A model generated the notes under the pieces. It was not told the DNA's origin. It did not search any database and saw only the letters and a program-made list of their open reading frames with translations. A stretch of DNA of 64,000 nucleotides from JAWWOL01 sp963797535. GTDB lineage: Bacteria > Actinomycetota > Actinomycetes > JAWWOL01. The stretch covers positions 2,976,001 through 3,040,000 of the forward strand of contig CAWCPQ010000001.1 in assembly GCA_963797535.1 (NCBI GenBank), in the 5' to 3' direction. The translations under genes and the position numbers were made by a program. Of this stretch, positions 32,840 through 41,703 are shown one piece after another (within the stretch, counting starts at the first letter, position 1; every line of letters begins with the position of its first letter).

Positions 32840-34237
32840 GTGCCGACGATCGAGCAAGCCGCCGACGGCCGGAGACCCCTGAAACCGTACGAGCTCCGGC
32901 TGCACCGTTGGGCCGAGCGGGCGCCGCACGGGCGCACGGCCTGGCTTCCTGCGGCGGTGCTCTATCTGGCGCTGCTGTCGCCGTACCTGTACAGCCGCTT
33001 CCGGGCCGGTTCGCACTCGTGGTTCATCGACCTGCTGGTCTACCGCGACGCCGGCCGGACGGTCCTGGACGGAGGGCACGACCTCTACCGCTTCACCTCG
33101 GCCGGCGTGGACCTGCCGTTCACCTATCCGCCCTTCGCCGCGCTGCTGAGTCCGTGGCTGGCGTGGTTCCCGCCACTGACCGACGTGCTGGTGTGGACCG
33201 CCGCGGAGCTGCTCACGATCGTGTGGCTGACATCGGTGGCGTTCCGGCCGCTGCTGGACCGGACCGGGCCGGGCCGCCCGTACCTCCTGGCAGCCCTCGC
33301 CGCCGGCGCGACCTGGCTCAACCCGGTCCGGGACGTGGTCAAGTTCGGTCAGGTCGACCTGTTCCTGGTGGCGCTGGTGGTAGCAGACCTGACCACCCGG
33401 CGCACCCGGTGGCCCCGTGGGTTGCTGATCGGGCTCGCGGCGGCGATCAAGCTCACGCCGGCGTTGTTCATCCCGTACCTCTGGCTCACCGGCCGACGCA
33501 AGGCCGCGTACGTCGCCACCGCCACCTTTGTCCTCGCGGAGGCGCTGGCTCAGGCAGTCATCCCGTTCGGCTCGGGTGACTACTGGACCAGGGCTGCCAC
33601 CGCCAGCGACCGGCTGGGCAGCAACGCGGGGGCGTCGAACCAGTCCCTGCGCGGGATGCTGCTGCGGCTGCACACGGATGCGCACCTGACGTCGGCCCTG
33701 TGGCTGGTTGCTGCGGTACTGGTGCTGGTGCTCGGGATGCGGCGGGCGATCACGGTCTACCGGGCCGGCGACGAGCTCACGGCGGCCGTGCTGGTCGGGC
33801 TGATGAGCTTTGCCCTGTCTCCGGTGTCGTGGATCCATCACCTGTGCTGGGTGATGCTGGTGATCGGGGTCGTGGCCGACGACCTGACCGATCCGGTCCG
33901 CGTGCGGTGGGCCTGTTACCTGACCGTGCTTTTTGTCCTGAGAGTCCCTTGGTACGGCTCAACGATGGCTATGCACCACGGTGTCCTTTATCCCGCGCGC
34001 CTGCTCGAGGATGCTTTCGGTCTTGCCGTCCTGGGTCTACTCTTTTGCTTGCCGCCGCGCAGCGCCAGCACCTTGGCCGCCGCATCGGTGGTTGGTCGTG
34101 GCGACGATGCCGCGCTGTCGGGGGACAGGTCCGCCGCTGTGACTGCCGCACCTGCGGCGGTGCGACAGGAACAGCACGCGCTCTACCCGCCACAGCCAGC
34201 CCTCGAGCAGACGGATCCGGAACGCCACCGGACCTGA
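32840..34237 (+). CDS. GT87-family membrane mannosyltransferase
   Basis: A 465-residue polytopic protein (about 10-12 helices) of the GT-C fold, family GT87/DUF2029, which uses polyprenyl-phosphate mannose. Marks are LLVYRDAGRTVLDGGHDLY (with the acidic residues of the first extracellular loop), LPFTYPPFAALL, KFGQVDLFLV, and GLAAAIKLTPALF. In mycobacteria related enzymes extend phosphatidylinositol mannosides, lipomannan or arabinogalactan branches. The C-terminal 50 residues are polar. GTG 32840 gives the helix-1 context; no ribosome-binding site is clear. Confidence 0.87.
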   Translation: MPTIEQAADGRRPLKPYELRLHRWAERAPHGRTAWLPAAVLYLALLSPYLYSRFRAGSHSWFIDLLVYRDAGRTVLDGGHDLYRFTSAGVDLPFTYPPFAALLSPWLAWFPPLTDVLVWTAAELLTIVWLTSVAFRPLLDRTGPGRPYLLAALAAGATWLNPVRDVVKFGQVDLFLVALVVADLTTRRTRWPRGLLIGLAAAIKLTPALFIPYLWLTGRRKAAYVATATFVLAEALAQAVIPFGSGDYWTRAATASDRLGSNAGASNQSLRGMLLRLHTDAHLTSALWLVAAVLVLVLGMRRAITVYRAGDELTAAVLVGLMSFALSPVSWIHHLCWVMLVIGVVADDLTDPVRVRWACYLTVLFVLRVPWYGSTMAMHHGVLYPARLLEDAFGLAVLGLLFCLPPRSASTLAAASVVGRGDDAALSGDRSAAVTAAPAAVRQEQHALYPPQPALEQTDPERHRT

Positions 34238-34272
34238 ACTGTTCACCGGGCACGTAGAGGAGTCCGGCTCCG

Positions 34273-34788
34273 ATGACAGCGCTCGGTCTGACCCTGGCCT
34301 TGGCTCCGGCTGCCCCGGAGCAGGCTGCCCCGGAGCAGGGGGCTACGAGCCGGTTGCTCATCCCCCTGGTGCGCCTCGAGCAGCAAGCGCCGGTGCCCGC
34401 GTGCGAGGAAGTGCTCACCCCCTGGCGCAAGCTCGTGGAGGACTCGCTCGAGGCGTGCCTTGTGCTCGACGCGGCCGGCGACGTCGTTGCAGCGTCCGCC
34501 GCCGCGGCCGAGCTGCTCGGGGAGTACGGCCCGGACCAGGTGGTCGGCCACCCCTTGCTCGACGTGCTCGACCTGGTCGACTTTCACGGCGGAACCGCCG
34601 GGGCCGTCTACGCGGACCGGATCGCGCCCATGCTTGCCCTCACCGGCAACACCCTCGCGCGCGGTCTGCTGCGGGTGCGCCTGGCCGACGGCGGCACCCG
34701 TACCCTCGACGCCGTCGCCGCCCCGTTGCACGACCCAGCGGGCGAAGTCGCCGGGGTCGTGGCATTCCTTGCGTCGATCTGGACCTGA
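34273..34788 (+). CDS. stand-alone PAS-domain protein
   Basis: A 171-residue protein. An Ala/Pro-rich N-terminus is followed by a PAS domain at about 50-165: VEDSLEACLVLDAAGDVVAAS, AAAELLGEYGPDQVVGHPLLDVL and PLHDPAGEVAGVVAFLASI give the fold. There is no kinase, GGDEF or DNA-binding domain. It could bind a small molecule or partner a kinase such as the one at 29923. Start ATG 34273. Confidence 0.78.
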   Translation: MTALGLTLALAPAAPEQAAPEQGATSRLLIPLVRLEQQAPVPACEEVLTPWRKLVEDSLEACLVLDAAGDVVAASAAAAELLGEYGPDQVVGHPLLDVLDLVDFHGGTAGAVYADRIAPMLALTGNTLARGLLRVRLADGGTRTLDAVAAPLHDPAGEVAGVVAFLASIWT

Positions 34789-34836
34789 CCCGTCACCGCC
34801 GCGACGCCGAGGGCCATCCGGCGTTAGCGTGTTCGC

Positions 34837-35061
34837 ATGCCCGATCTGCCGCTGACGTCACCGGAAGCCGAGGAGACCGCTGAGCGGGACACGGAACCGC
34901 ACGTTCAGCACGCCTACCCGCCTCCGGTGCTGCCGGCCGGTACGGAGACGACGGCTTTCTGCGGGGTGCCCATGGTCGTGGGCGGTGTGGGTGGGCAGCC
35001 CCCGGCCGACGCGTGTCCGCTGTGCGTGGTCGCCTGGCAGCAGCGCAAGCGCCGCCGCTGA
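34837..35061 (+). CDS. small protein with zinc-ribbon-like Cys motif
   Basis: A 74-residue protein. An acidic first half is followed by FCGVPMVVGG and ACPLCVVAWQQRKRRR. The three Cys (Cys...CxxC) and basic end resemble small actinobacterial zinc-ribbon proteins of unknown function. It ends 3 bp before the convergent larC 3' end. Confidence 0.65.
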   Translation: MPDLPLTSPEAEETAERDTEPHVQHAYPPPVLPAGTETTAFCGVPMVVGGVGGQPPADACPLCVVAWQQRKRRR

Positions 35062-35064
35062 GAC

Positions 35065-36258
35065 TCACGGCGCGTGCCCGGCCTCGTGGGCGGCGGCGGT
35101 GGCGGCCGCCAGCACAGCCTTGACCGGCCGGCCGAGCTTGGTCGCGGCGACGACCACGTCCTCGTACTCCGGCTGCGCGTTGACGACGGCCCCGTCGAGG
35201 CGGCCGATCTTGATCCGTACGGGAACTCCTTCGACGGTGACGGTGGCGAACTCGCGGGTGAGCACGCGCTTGCCGTACTCGACCTCGCGCAGGCCAAGGG
35301 TCGAGGTCTCGGTGAAGATCACCTGACGTACGGCTTGCGCCTCGGCCTCGGGGACGAGCACGGACAGCGTGTGGGCCGGCCGGCCCTTCTTCATCAGGAT
35401 CGGCGTCAGCCAGGCGTCGGAGGCTCCGTGGTCGAGCAGGCGGGACAGCACCGTCGGCCACAGCCGCGGGTCGAGGTCGTCGACGTTGCACTCGATCACC
35501 AGCGCGGCGGTGGGCGACGGGGCCGCTCCTGGCACCGGCGTCGGTTCACCGATCACCAGTCGCAGGACGTTGGCCGTCTCCGCGGGATCGCGGCCGCCGG
35601 CTCCGGTGCCAACGGTCGTGACCCGCATGGCGGGCATGACCCCCCAGCTGGTCACGGTCGCCGCGAGCAGGGCCGCGCCGGTAGGGGTGCACATCTCGTA
35701 CGGGGCGTCGCCCGAGTGCACGGGTGCGCCGACCGCGCCGAGCAGGGAGAGCACTGCTGGCCCTGGTACGGGCACGACCCCGTGCTCGCCGCGGGCGGTT
35801 CCGTAGCCGAGCGTCACCGGGGACGCGCTGAACCCGGTCAGACCGAGCGCGACGATGCCGGCGCTGGCGCCCACGATGTCGGCGATGGCATCCAGCCCGC
35901 CCACCTCATGGAAGTGGACGTCGTCGACGGGGGTGCGGTGGACCAGGGACTCGGCCGTGGCGAGCCGGGCGAACACGTCGAGCGCCAGCTCGCGTACGGG
36001 GTGGCTCAGCGACGCGGCCTCGAGCAGGTGCCGGATGGACGCCCAGGACCGCTCGCCGGTGGCGACCGGAGCCTCGACGGTGACCAACGTGGCAGCGAGG
36101 CCGTGCCGCTCGACCTGGCGGGAGTGCAGGGTCACCGCCTCGGTGGGGATCTCGTCGACGGCCGCCTGCACCGTCGCCAGCGGTACGCCGGCGTCGACGA
36201 GAGCGCCGAGCATCATGTCGCCGCTCGCGCCGGCGGAGCAGTGCCACCAGCCGATCAC
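35065..36258 (-). CDS. larC: nickel-pincer cofactor nickel insertase LarC
   Basis: A 397-residue LarC. It inserts nickel into the pyridinium-3,5-bisthiocarboxylic acid mononucleotide (NPN) cofactor in a CTP-dependent step. Marks are WHCSAGASGDMMLGALVDAG at the start, VDDVHFHEVGGLDAIADIVG, and the C-terminal LIECNVDDLDPRLWP followed by SDAWLTPILMKKGRPAHTL. It appears as one uninterrupted frame, while some LarC proteins need a programmed frameshift. GTG 36258 overlaps the larB stop (GTGA). No larE or larA is in the window. Confidence 0.93.
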   Translation of the reverse strand: MIGWWHCSAGASGDMMLGALVDAGVPLATVQAAVDEIPTEAVTLHSRQVERHGLAATLVTVEAPVATGERSWASIRHLLEAASLSHPVRELALDVFARLATAESLVHRTPVDDVHFHEVGGLDAIADIVGASAGIVALGLTGFSASPVTLGYGTARGEHGVVPVPGPAVLSLLGAVGAPVHSGDAPYEMCTPTGAALLAATVTSWGVMPAMRVTTVGTGAGGRDPAETANVLRLVIGEPTPVPGAAPSPTAALVIECNVDDLDPRLWPTVLSRLLDHGASDAWLTPILMKKGRPAHTLSVLVPEAEAQAVRQVIFTETSTLGLREVEYGKRVLTREFATVTVEGVPVRIKIGRLDGAVVNAQPEYEDVVVAATKLGRPVKAVLAAATAAAHEAGHAP

Positions 36259-37052
36259 GGCTGCGCCACCCGTGCCGTGCGCCGGGCGACCCTGGCGGCG
36301 AACAAGCCAGCGCCGAACCCGTTGTCGATGTTGACGACCGTGACCCCCGGCGCGCAGGAATTGAGCATCCCGAGCAGCGCAGCGAGGCCCTCGAATGCCG
36401 CGCCGTACCCCACGCTGGTGGGCACAGCGACGATGGGCGCCGAGACCAGGCCACCGATCGCGCTGGGCAGGGCGCCCTCCATGCCGGCGACGACGATCAG
36501 GGTGTCGGCCTGCTCGAGCCGGTCGCGTACGGCGAGCAACCGGTGCAGACCGGCCACGCCGACATCGTTGATCCGGTCGACGGCCGCGCCGAACGCTCGC
36601 GCGACGAAGGCAGCCTCGGCGGCCACGGGTGCGTCGCTCGTCCCAGCGGTGACCACGCAGACGGTGCCACGGGTTGCCGGCAGGTCGCCGAGCGCCGCAC
36701 AGCGGGCGAGCTCGTCGATCAAGGCGTCGGGCAGCTCTGCGCGCACGGCGGCGATGGCGTCGTCGTGCAGCCGGGTGGCCACAGCCGGCCGATCGCCAGG
36801 GGCAGCATGCAGGGCCCGCAGCAGCGCGACCACCTCGGCCGGGGTCTTGCCGGCGCCGTAGATGACCTCGGGATCGCCGGTGCGCAACGCGCGATGCGTG
36901 TCGAGGCGGGCGAAGCCGAGATCACGGAAGCCGGCCGCGTCGCCGTCGTTGATCGCGAGCGGGCCGGCAACCAGGGTGTCGTACGCCTCCTGCGTCGGCA
37001 GCTCCCCGCTCGCCACGCGGGCGAGCAGCGCGCGTACTTCGTCGCTGTCCAT
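36255..37052 (-). CDS. larB: nickel-pincer cofactor synthase LarB
   Basis: A 265-residue LarB, which carboxylates and hydrolyses nicotinic acid adenine dinucleotide to the dicarboxylated mononucleotide, the first step of NPN synthesis. The N-terminal part has FARLDTHRALRTGDPEVIYGAGKT. The C-terminal half is PurE-like: VVTAGTSDAPVAAEAA, VVAGMEGALPSAIGGLV, VPTSVGYGAAFEGL and NIDNGFGAG. ATG 37052 gives family length. Nickel import by the NiCoT gene 2.5 kb away fits this pathway. Confidence 0.93.
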   Translation of the reverse strand: MDSDEVRALLARVASGELPTQEAYDTLVAGPLAINDGDAAGFRDLGFARLDTHRALRTGDPEVIYGAGKTPAEVVALLRALHAAPGDRPAVATRLHDDAIAAVRAELPDALIDELARCAALGDLPATRGTVCVVTAGTSDAPVAAEAAFVARAFGAAVDRINDVGVAGLHRLLAVRDRLEQADTLIVVAGMEGALPSAIGGLVSAPIVAVPTSVGYGAAFEGLAALLGMLNSCAPGVTVVNIDNGFGAGLFAARVARRTARVAQP

Positions 37053-37173
37053 GCCCGAGACGATATGCGGCCGATGAGCATTGGGCCCGGCGGTCCCGGT
37101 CCGGCCCGGATCCCTCGTAGTCTGAACAGGACCCGCACCGCAAGCCAAACGCAAGGGCTCAAGGGAATCACTG

Positions 37174-37737
37174 GTGTCACTCGACAGCCAAACACTCGAC
37201 ACGCTCGCCATCGCGGGCGCGTCCCTGGCGCTCATCGCTTTCGTGCTGGCATTGATTGCCGTGATCCGGATCGGCTCGCTCAAGCGCTCGCTGCTGGTGC
37301 TGCAGGGCGATGCCACGCACGGCTCGCTGCTCTCGGCGGTCGATCGCCACGTCGGGGCGGTCGAGGACCTACGCCGTGAGGTGGCCGGGATCGAGTCGGG
37401 CCTGGTACGGGTCCGGTCCGACCTGGCCGACGCCCTGCGCCACGTGGCGGTCATCCGCTACGACGCGTTCAACGACATGGGCGGCCGGATGTCCTTCTCC
37501 GCCGCCTTCCTCGACGACGGCGGCGATGGACTCGTCATCACGGCCATCAATGGCCGCAGCGAGACCCGGGCTTACGCCAAGGGCGTCAAGAGCGGGCAGA
37601 GCGACCATGCCCTCTCACCCGAGGAGCAGCAGGCCGTCACCCACGCCCTTCAGGGACGCAAGCTGGACAGCAAGCCCAAGGCGCAAGCACAGGCTCAGGC
37701 GCAAGCCCAACCGCCAGCACAGGCGCCGGCTGGCTGA
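37174..37737 (+). CDS. DUF4446-family membrane protein
   Basis: A 187-residue protein with an N-terminal membrane helix (about 10-32), a coiled segment (about 45-90), the DUF4446 core VAVIRYDAFNDMGGRMSFSAAFLD and NGRSETRAYAKGV, and a Gln/Ala/Pro tail (QAQAQAQAQ). AAGGGA lies before GTG 37174. The family is widespread in Gram-positive bacteria, often near partition or membrane genes, but has no assigned function. Confidence 0.85.
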   Translation: MSLDSQTLDTLAIAGASLALIAFVLALIAVIRIGSLKRSLLVLQGDATHGSLLSAVDRHVGAVEDLRREVAGIESGLVRVRSDLADALRHVAVIRYDAFNDMGGRMSFSAAFLDDGGDGLVITAINGRSETRAYAKGVKSGQSDHALSPEEQQAVTHALQGRKLDSKPKAQAQAQAQAQPPAQAPAG

Positions 37738-37766
37738 CGCCCGCAAAGCCCAGGGCTAGCCCTGCG

Positions 37767-39323
37767 TCACTCCCATGGCACGGCCTCGTCCGGTGGGTGT
37801 TCCGGGCTCCCGTCCGGCGGCCCGGTGTCGTGCTCGTGTCCGCTGTTTTGTTGCCGCTTGTCGCTGTCGGGTCGGTAGTCCCAGGGGTGGGTGGTGTAGG
37901 TCCGCCCGAGCGGGGTGGTCCAGGTGATGGTGCCGTCGGGGTGGTGTTGGAGTTTGAAGTCGCCGTGGGTTTTGGCCCGGTGCGGGGTGCGGGACACACA
38001 GCACATGTTCGCCGCCGAGGTGGACCCACCGGCACCGTTGCCGGTGAGGTCGAAGGCCTCGTTGTGCTCGAGGTCGCTGCTTTCGGCTGTGCGTGCCGAG
38101 CCGGGGAACCGGCAGTAGCGGTCCCGGCCGATCAGGAACCGTTCCAGCACCGGCTTGACCCGGTAGTCGTAGCCGCCTTGGTCGAGCAGGTGCCCGCTGA
38201 CCGGGTCGTGCACCCAGCGTTGCCAGTCCGCGTCCGCGGCCAGCTCGCGGGCCACCCCGGCCGGCAGGTCGCCGTACCCGAGAAGCTCGCCGGTGTCCTC
38301 CCGCAGGCCGAGCAGGGTCGGCAGCGGCACCAGCACGTTCAACCGGACCTTCGGGGTCAGCGGGACGGTCGGGTCACCGAGGGTGGAGCCGAGCACCGCG
38401 GCGATCAGGGCGTCCGCCATCCGCTCGTCGGCGCACCGGTGATCCTCCGGGTCGGCGCTCGTGACCTTGGCGGCGGCGTCCAGGTGCTGCTTGACCGCGA
38501 GGCCTTCCACCGGTGGCAGGAACGCCCACATCCGGACCAGCCCGTCATCCCCGGTCAGGTCGAACCCGACCCGCCGGGACTTCCGGGCTTTCGCGAACGA
38601 CCGGACCCCCCAGTCCGGGTCGGCTTGCCGGGCGGCTTTGCGCAGCGCCCGCTTCAACGCGGTCGGGGTCTGCGCCGCCGCGCCGGGCAGCACCGCCGCC
38701 AACACCCCGGCCGCCCGGGCCGGGTCCGGCAGCGCGGACAGCGTCTCGGTGATCAGCCAGACCCGGTACGGGTCCAACGTCCCGGCCCGCAGCCGGTCCC
38801 CCAACACCTTCCACTCACCCGCGAGCAACCGCGCCCGGCGCGATCCGCGCCTTGGCCTGATCGACCGAGGTGTGCAACGCCGGTGCCAGCTCACACCGGC
38901 AAGGAGTCCTCGCCAGCGCCGCCTTACGGGCCGCCAGCACCGCCGGGTCCTCCAGCGGCGCGCCGCCGGCACCGCCGGCGGGGCGGCCGGCCCGACCAGG
39001 TCCACGATCGACTGCTGCTCCGCACCGGCCACCCACGCCACCTGCGCCTGCATCAGCTGGACCACGCTGAGCCGCTGATCACCGGAGAGCACCCGGCCCG
39101 ACAGCGAGGCCAGCAACCGGATCGCCTCCGGCCCCGGCCCGGCCAGCTCCACCACGCCCAGCACCTGCCCCACGCTCAACGGGGCGAACAGCTCCCCGTC
39201 AGGCGGCGGCGGCAGCAGATCCGCGTCGGCGAGCACATCCGCGGCGTCGACAGCGTCCAACCACGACGGGACTTGCACCCAGTCAAGGTCGTCGATGCTC
39301 TCGAGGTCCGCCGCGCTGCACAT
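37767..39323 (-). pseudogene. DUF222/HNH endonuclease (13E12-type) with internal frame slip
   Basis: A 518-codon open frame. The DUF222 domain runs from MCSAADLESID to about codon 380, and the HNH region is near the end (YCRFPGSARTAESSDLEHN). Between about 38960 and 38830 the frame gives an Arg/Trp-rich run with no homology. The +1 frame over the same bases reads PLEDPAVLAARKAAL and ALHTSVDQAKARI, the expected family sequence. Two opposite indels have therefore shifted about 44 codons. The HNH site is also worn: the second zinc Cys of CRFPGC is Ser, CDLDH is SDLEH and RTHH is RTPH. A LexA box sits 33 bp upstream of ATG 39323. The intact protein would be an SOS-induced nuclease of unknown role. 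Confidence 0.75.
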
Positions 39324-39355
39324 GACGGCGACCCTACCCAACAATCCCCCACTTG

Positions 39356-39371
39356 TCGAACATACGTTCGA
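39356..39371. promoter_or_regulatory. LexA (SOS) box
   Basis: TCGAACATACGTTCGA fits the mycobacterial/actinobacterial consensus TCGAAC-N4-GTTCGA at all 12 defined positions. It lies 33 bp upstream of the HNH gene ATG on the minus strand. LexA control of 13E12-family genes is documented in M. tuberculosis. Confidence 0.85.
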
Positions 39372-39449
39372 ACAGACGAGACACCGCGGTGAAGACCGAA
39401 CCAACACTCGCCGTACAGCGAACACTGGCTGCGGGCTTTCAAGTTGCAG

Positions 39450-39466
39450 TTGCACATGATGTGCAA
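39450..39466. promoter_or_regulatory. Nur-like nickel operator palindrome
   Basis: TTGCACATGATGTGCAA is a perfect 17-bp palindrome (8+1+8). It fits the Streptomyces Nur box TTGCaa-N5-ttGCAA in its TTGC...GCAA ends and spacing. It is centred 56 bp before the NiCoT start codon. The binding protein is not in the window. Confidence 0.65.
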
Positions 39467-39513
39467 GTAGGTTCGCTGGCAGGCTGATGGACAACCGATG
39501 ACGAGGAGGCTCC

Positions 39514-40719
39514 GTGTCGAGTGAGGCCCTGCGCGGCCCCTACGCGGCACCGGCCAACGTCCGCAAACTGGCCCGGTTCGACCGCGATGAGTGGCCTCGG
39601 CTTGCGGCGCTGTTCGGGTTCGTCCTGCTGCTGCACGTCATCGGTTTCGGATTGTTTCTGCACTACAACTCAATCCCTCAGATCCACGCACTGCGTGGCG
39701 GCAGCAAGAACGGCCTGATCTACGCCACGGCTGCGGCGGTGGCCTACGGCCTCGGGCTGCGGCACGCGTTCGACGCCGACCACATCGCCGCGATCGACGA
39801 CACGACCCGCTACCTGCTCCAGAAGGGCAAGCGCCCGCTGGGCGTCGGCTTCTTCTTCTCCCTCGGCCACTCCAGCGTCGTGATGGCCCTCAGCGTCGCG
39901 ATCGCCTTTGCCGCCCGGTCCTCGAGCGGCTTCATCAAGGGCTTCCAGGGCAGCGGCAGCATCATCGGCACCCTGGTCTCGGGCGGCTTCCTCTACCTCA
40001 TCGCAGCGCTCAACTTCGCGGTGCTCTGGGGAATCATGAAGATGTGGCGGGCGGCCAAGTCCGGCACCTACCAGCAGGAAGAGCTCGACGTCCTGCTGGC
40101 CAAGCGCGGCTTCATGAACCGCGTCTTCAAGGGCCGCTACAACACGTTCATCACGTCGTCGTGGCAGATGTACCCCGTCGGCATCCTGTTCGGCCTGGGT
40201 TTCGACACCGCCACCGAGATCGGTTTCCTTGGCCTGGCCGCCACCGCAGCCGCTGCCGGCACGGCGGGGGGTACGACGTTGCCCCCGTTGGCCATCATCG
40301 CGCTGCCGTTCATCTTCGCCGCGGGCATGTCGCTGATGGACACGATCGACGGCGTCTTCATGTCCAAGGCCTACGGCTGGGCCTTTGTGACCCCGATCCG
40401 CAAGATCTACTACAACATCACGATGACGTCGCTCTCGATCTTCATCGCCTTCGTCATCGGCACGATCGAGATCCTTGGCCTGCTCAGCGACAAGGCCGGC
40501 TGGACCGGTCAGCCGTGGACCTTCATCAGTGGGATCAACATCAACACCGCGGGTCAGATCATCGTCGGGGTCTTCCTGCTGGCCTGGATCGGCGCGGTGG
40601 TGGCCTACAAGGTGCGCCGCATCGATGAGCGGTACGGGACAAAGGCGACCGCGCTCGAAGTCGCCATCGACGCCGAGATCGACGGCGCAGCCGGGATGGC
40701 GACTCCCTACCCGGTCTGA
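39514..40719 (+). CDS. nickel/cobalt transporter, NiCoT family
   Basis: A 401-residue permease with eight predicted helices that imports Ni2+ and/or Co2+. The signature in helix 2 is GLRHAFDADHIAAID, containing the metal-selectivity HxxxDH motif. LGHSSVVM follows in helix 3, then LFGLGFDTATEIGFLGLAA, and FAAGMSLMDTIDGVFM. GAGGAGG lies just before GTG 39514. The Nur-like box upstream argues for nickel. It is the likely metal source for LarC. HoxN, NixA or HupN-like naming cannot be settled. Confidence 0.93.
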   Translation: MSSEALRGPYAAPANVRKLARFDRDEWPRLAALFGFVLLLHVIGFGLFLHYNSIPQIHALRGGSKNGLIYATAAAVAYGLGLRHAFDADHIAAIDDTTRYLLQKGKRPLGVGFFFSLGHSSVVMALSVAIAFAARSSSGFIKGFQGSGSIIGTLVSGGFLYLIAALNFAVLWGIMKMWRAAKSGTYQQEELDVLLAKRGFMNRVFKGRYNTFITSSWQMYPVGILFGLGFDTATEIGFLGLAATAAAAGTAGGTTLPPLAIIALPFIFAAGMSLMDTIDGVFMSKAYGWAFVTPIRKIYYNITMTSLSIFIAFVIGTIEILGLLSDKAGWTGQPWTFISGININTAGQIIVGVFLLAWIGAVVAYKVRRIDERYGTKATALEVAIDAEIDGAAGMATPYPV

Positions 40720-40749
40720 ACCAGCCACCGCCCCGCTTCGTGTGGAGAG

Positions 40750-40770
40750 GTGACCGCTCGCCGCGGTCAC
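40750..40770 (+). terminator. possible terminator hairpin after the nickel transporter
   Basis: GTGACCG (40750-40756) pairs with CGGTCAC (40764-40770) around a 7-nt loop, 30 bp after the stop. No T-run, so it is a weak call. Confidence 0.35.
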
Positions 40771-40801
40771 CCGTTGCCGATCCGCACCCTCGGAGCTCAC
40801 C

Positions 40802-41518
40802 ATGCCTCGTAGTTCTCGTACGCCCCTGCTGGCTGTACTCGGCGGCGGGTTCGCCGTGGCCGTGCTCGTGAGCGCATGCGGCGGGTCGAGCAGCCCGGCG
40901 GCAAGCGCGGGGTCCGCGAGCGTGGCCGCGACGAGCGGCGCAGCAGCGTCGAGCGCTCCCCCGAGCATGACGATGTCGATGGCGACGAGCGCAGCGTCCG
41001 CGCCTGCCCCCGTACCGTCCATCGCGCATCGAGCCACGCCACCGGCCAAGACCGTCAAGCCGACGACCACGAAAGCCAAGCCGTCGCCGACGAAAGTCCA
41101 GCCCCCCACGACGTCGGCCGCAGCCAAGGTAGTCAAGCCGAGCCCGAAGCCGAGCCCGAAGCCGAGCCCGAAGCCGAGCCCGAAGCCGAGCCCCAAGCCC
41201 GCTCCGACCACAACAGCGCCGAAGACCACCCCACCGCCCACCATCACCACGATCACCGCCGGGGAGACCGAGTTTCACATCGCGCTGAGCCGCAGCTCTG
41301 GCTCGGCTGGCCGGTACGTGTTCGTGGTCCACAACGGCGGCAGCACCACCCACGCCCTGGGCATCCGCGGCCCCGGCGTCGACACGACCACCGATGACAT
41401 CGCACCCGGCGGCTCGAGCCGGCTGACGGTCACGTTGAGCAAGGGCTCCTACGACGTCTACTGCCCGATCGGCAACCACAAGATGCTCGGGATGGACCTG
41501 CACCTGTCGGTGAGCTGA
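40802..41518 (+). CDS. cupredoxin-like lipoprotein
   Basis: A 238-residue lipoprotein. The signal peptide ends in a lipobox (VLVSAC). A long Ala/Ser/Thr/Pro linker follows with five Lys-Pro-Ser-Pro repeats (about 112-131). A cupredoxin-like domain is at about 148-238, with the likely type 1 copper ligands His in STTHALGI, Cys in VYCPIG, His in GNHK and Met in MLGM. Such domains carry electrons or store copper on the outer membrane face. ATG 40802. No copper chaperone or oxidase lies nearby, so the redox partner is unknown. Confidence 0.85.
   Translation: MPRSSRTPLLAVLGGGFAVAVLVSACGGSSSPAASAGSASVAATSGAAASSAPPSMTMSMATSAASAPAPVPSIAHRATPPAKTVKPTTTKAKPSPTKVQPPTTSAAAKVVKPSPKPSPKPSPKPSPKPSPKPAPTTTAPKTTPPPTITTITAGETEFHIALSRSSGSAGRYVFVVHNGGSTTHALGIRGPGVDTTTDDIAPGGSSRLTVTLSKGSYDVYCPIGNHKMLGMDLHLSVS
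41135..41194 (+). repeat. five tandem 12-bp repeats coding for Lys-Pro-Ser-Pro
   Basis: AAGCCGAGCCCG occurs five times head to tail inside the cupredoxin gene; the last copy differs in its final base. They encode KPSP, a stiff basic linker between lipid anchor and domain. Copy number may vary by slippage. Confidence 0.85.
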
Positions 41519-41703
41519 CGCCAACCGGTCCAGCACCTTGTGGGCCGAACGGCGCAGCACGACGTACGCCGAATGACCGGATATTTCGGATGAATCGGGC
41601 ACTTATCTCGTCCATTCACCCAAACGGCCGGTACTCCGTCTGAGACACTCGGTCGATTGGCTCTTGGTCCGACCCGTCGTCGACTGAGCCATTCGGAGGA
41701 ACT

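Noticed and set aside
37053..37173. Nur-type operator before larB
   Set aside because: GCAAG appears twice as a direct repeat, not in the inverted TTGC...GCAA form.
37797..39392. 531-codon plus-strand frame opposite the HNH gene
   Set aside because: Composition is Arg/Pro/Gly-rich with no domain; the DUF222/HNH homology is on the minus strand despite its frame slip.
39372..39513. Cobalamin or NiCo riboswitch before the nickel transporter
   Set aside because: The leader is too short for a cobalamin riboswitch and I could not find the paired helices of a NiCo riboswitch; the palindrome fits a protein operator better.
41135..41194. Regular 12-bp repeats as a possible CRISPR or origin element
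   Set aside because: There are no spacers, the units are in frame and encode KPSP linkers in a lipoprotein.
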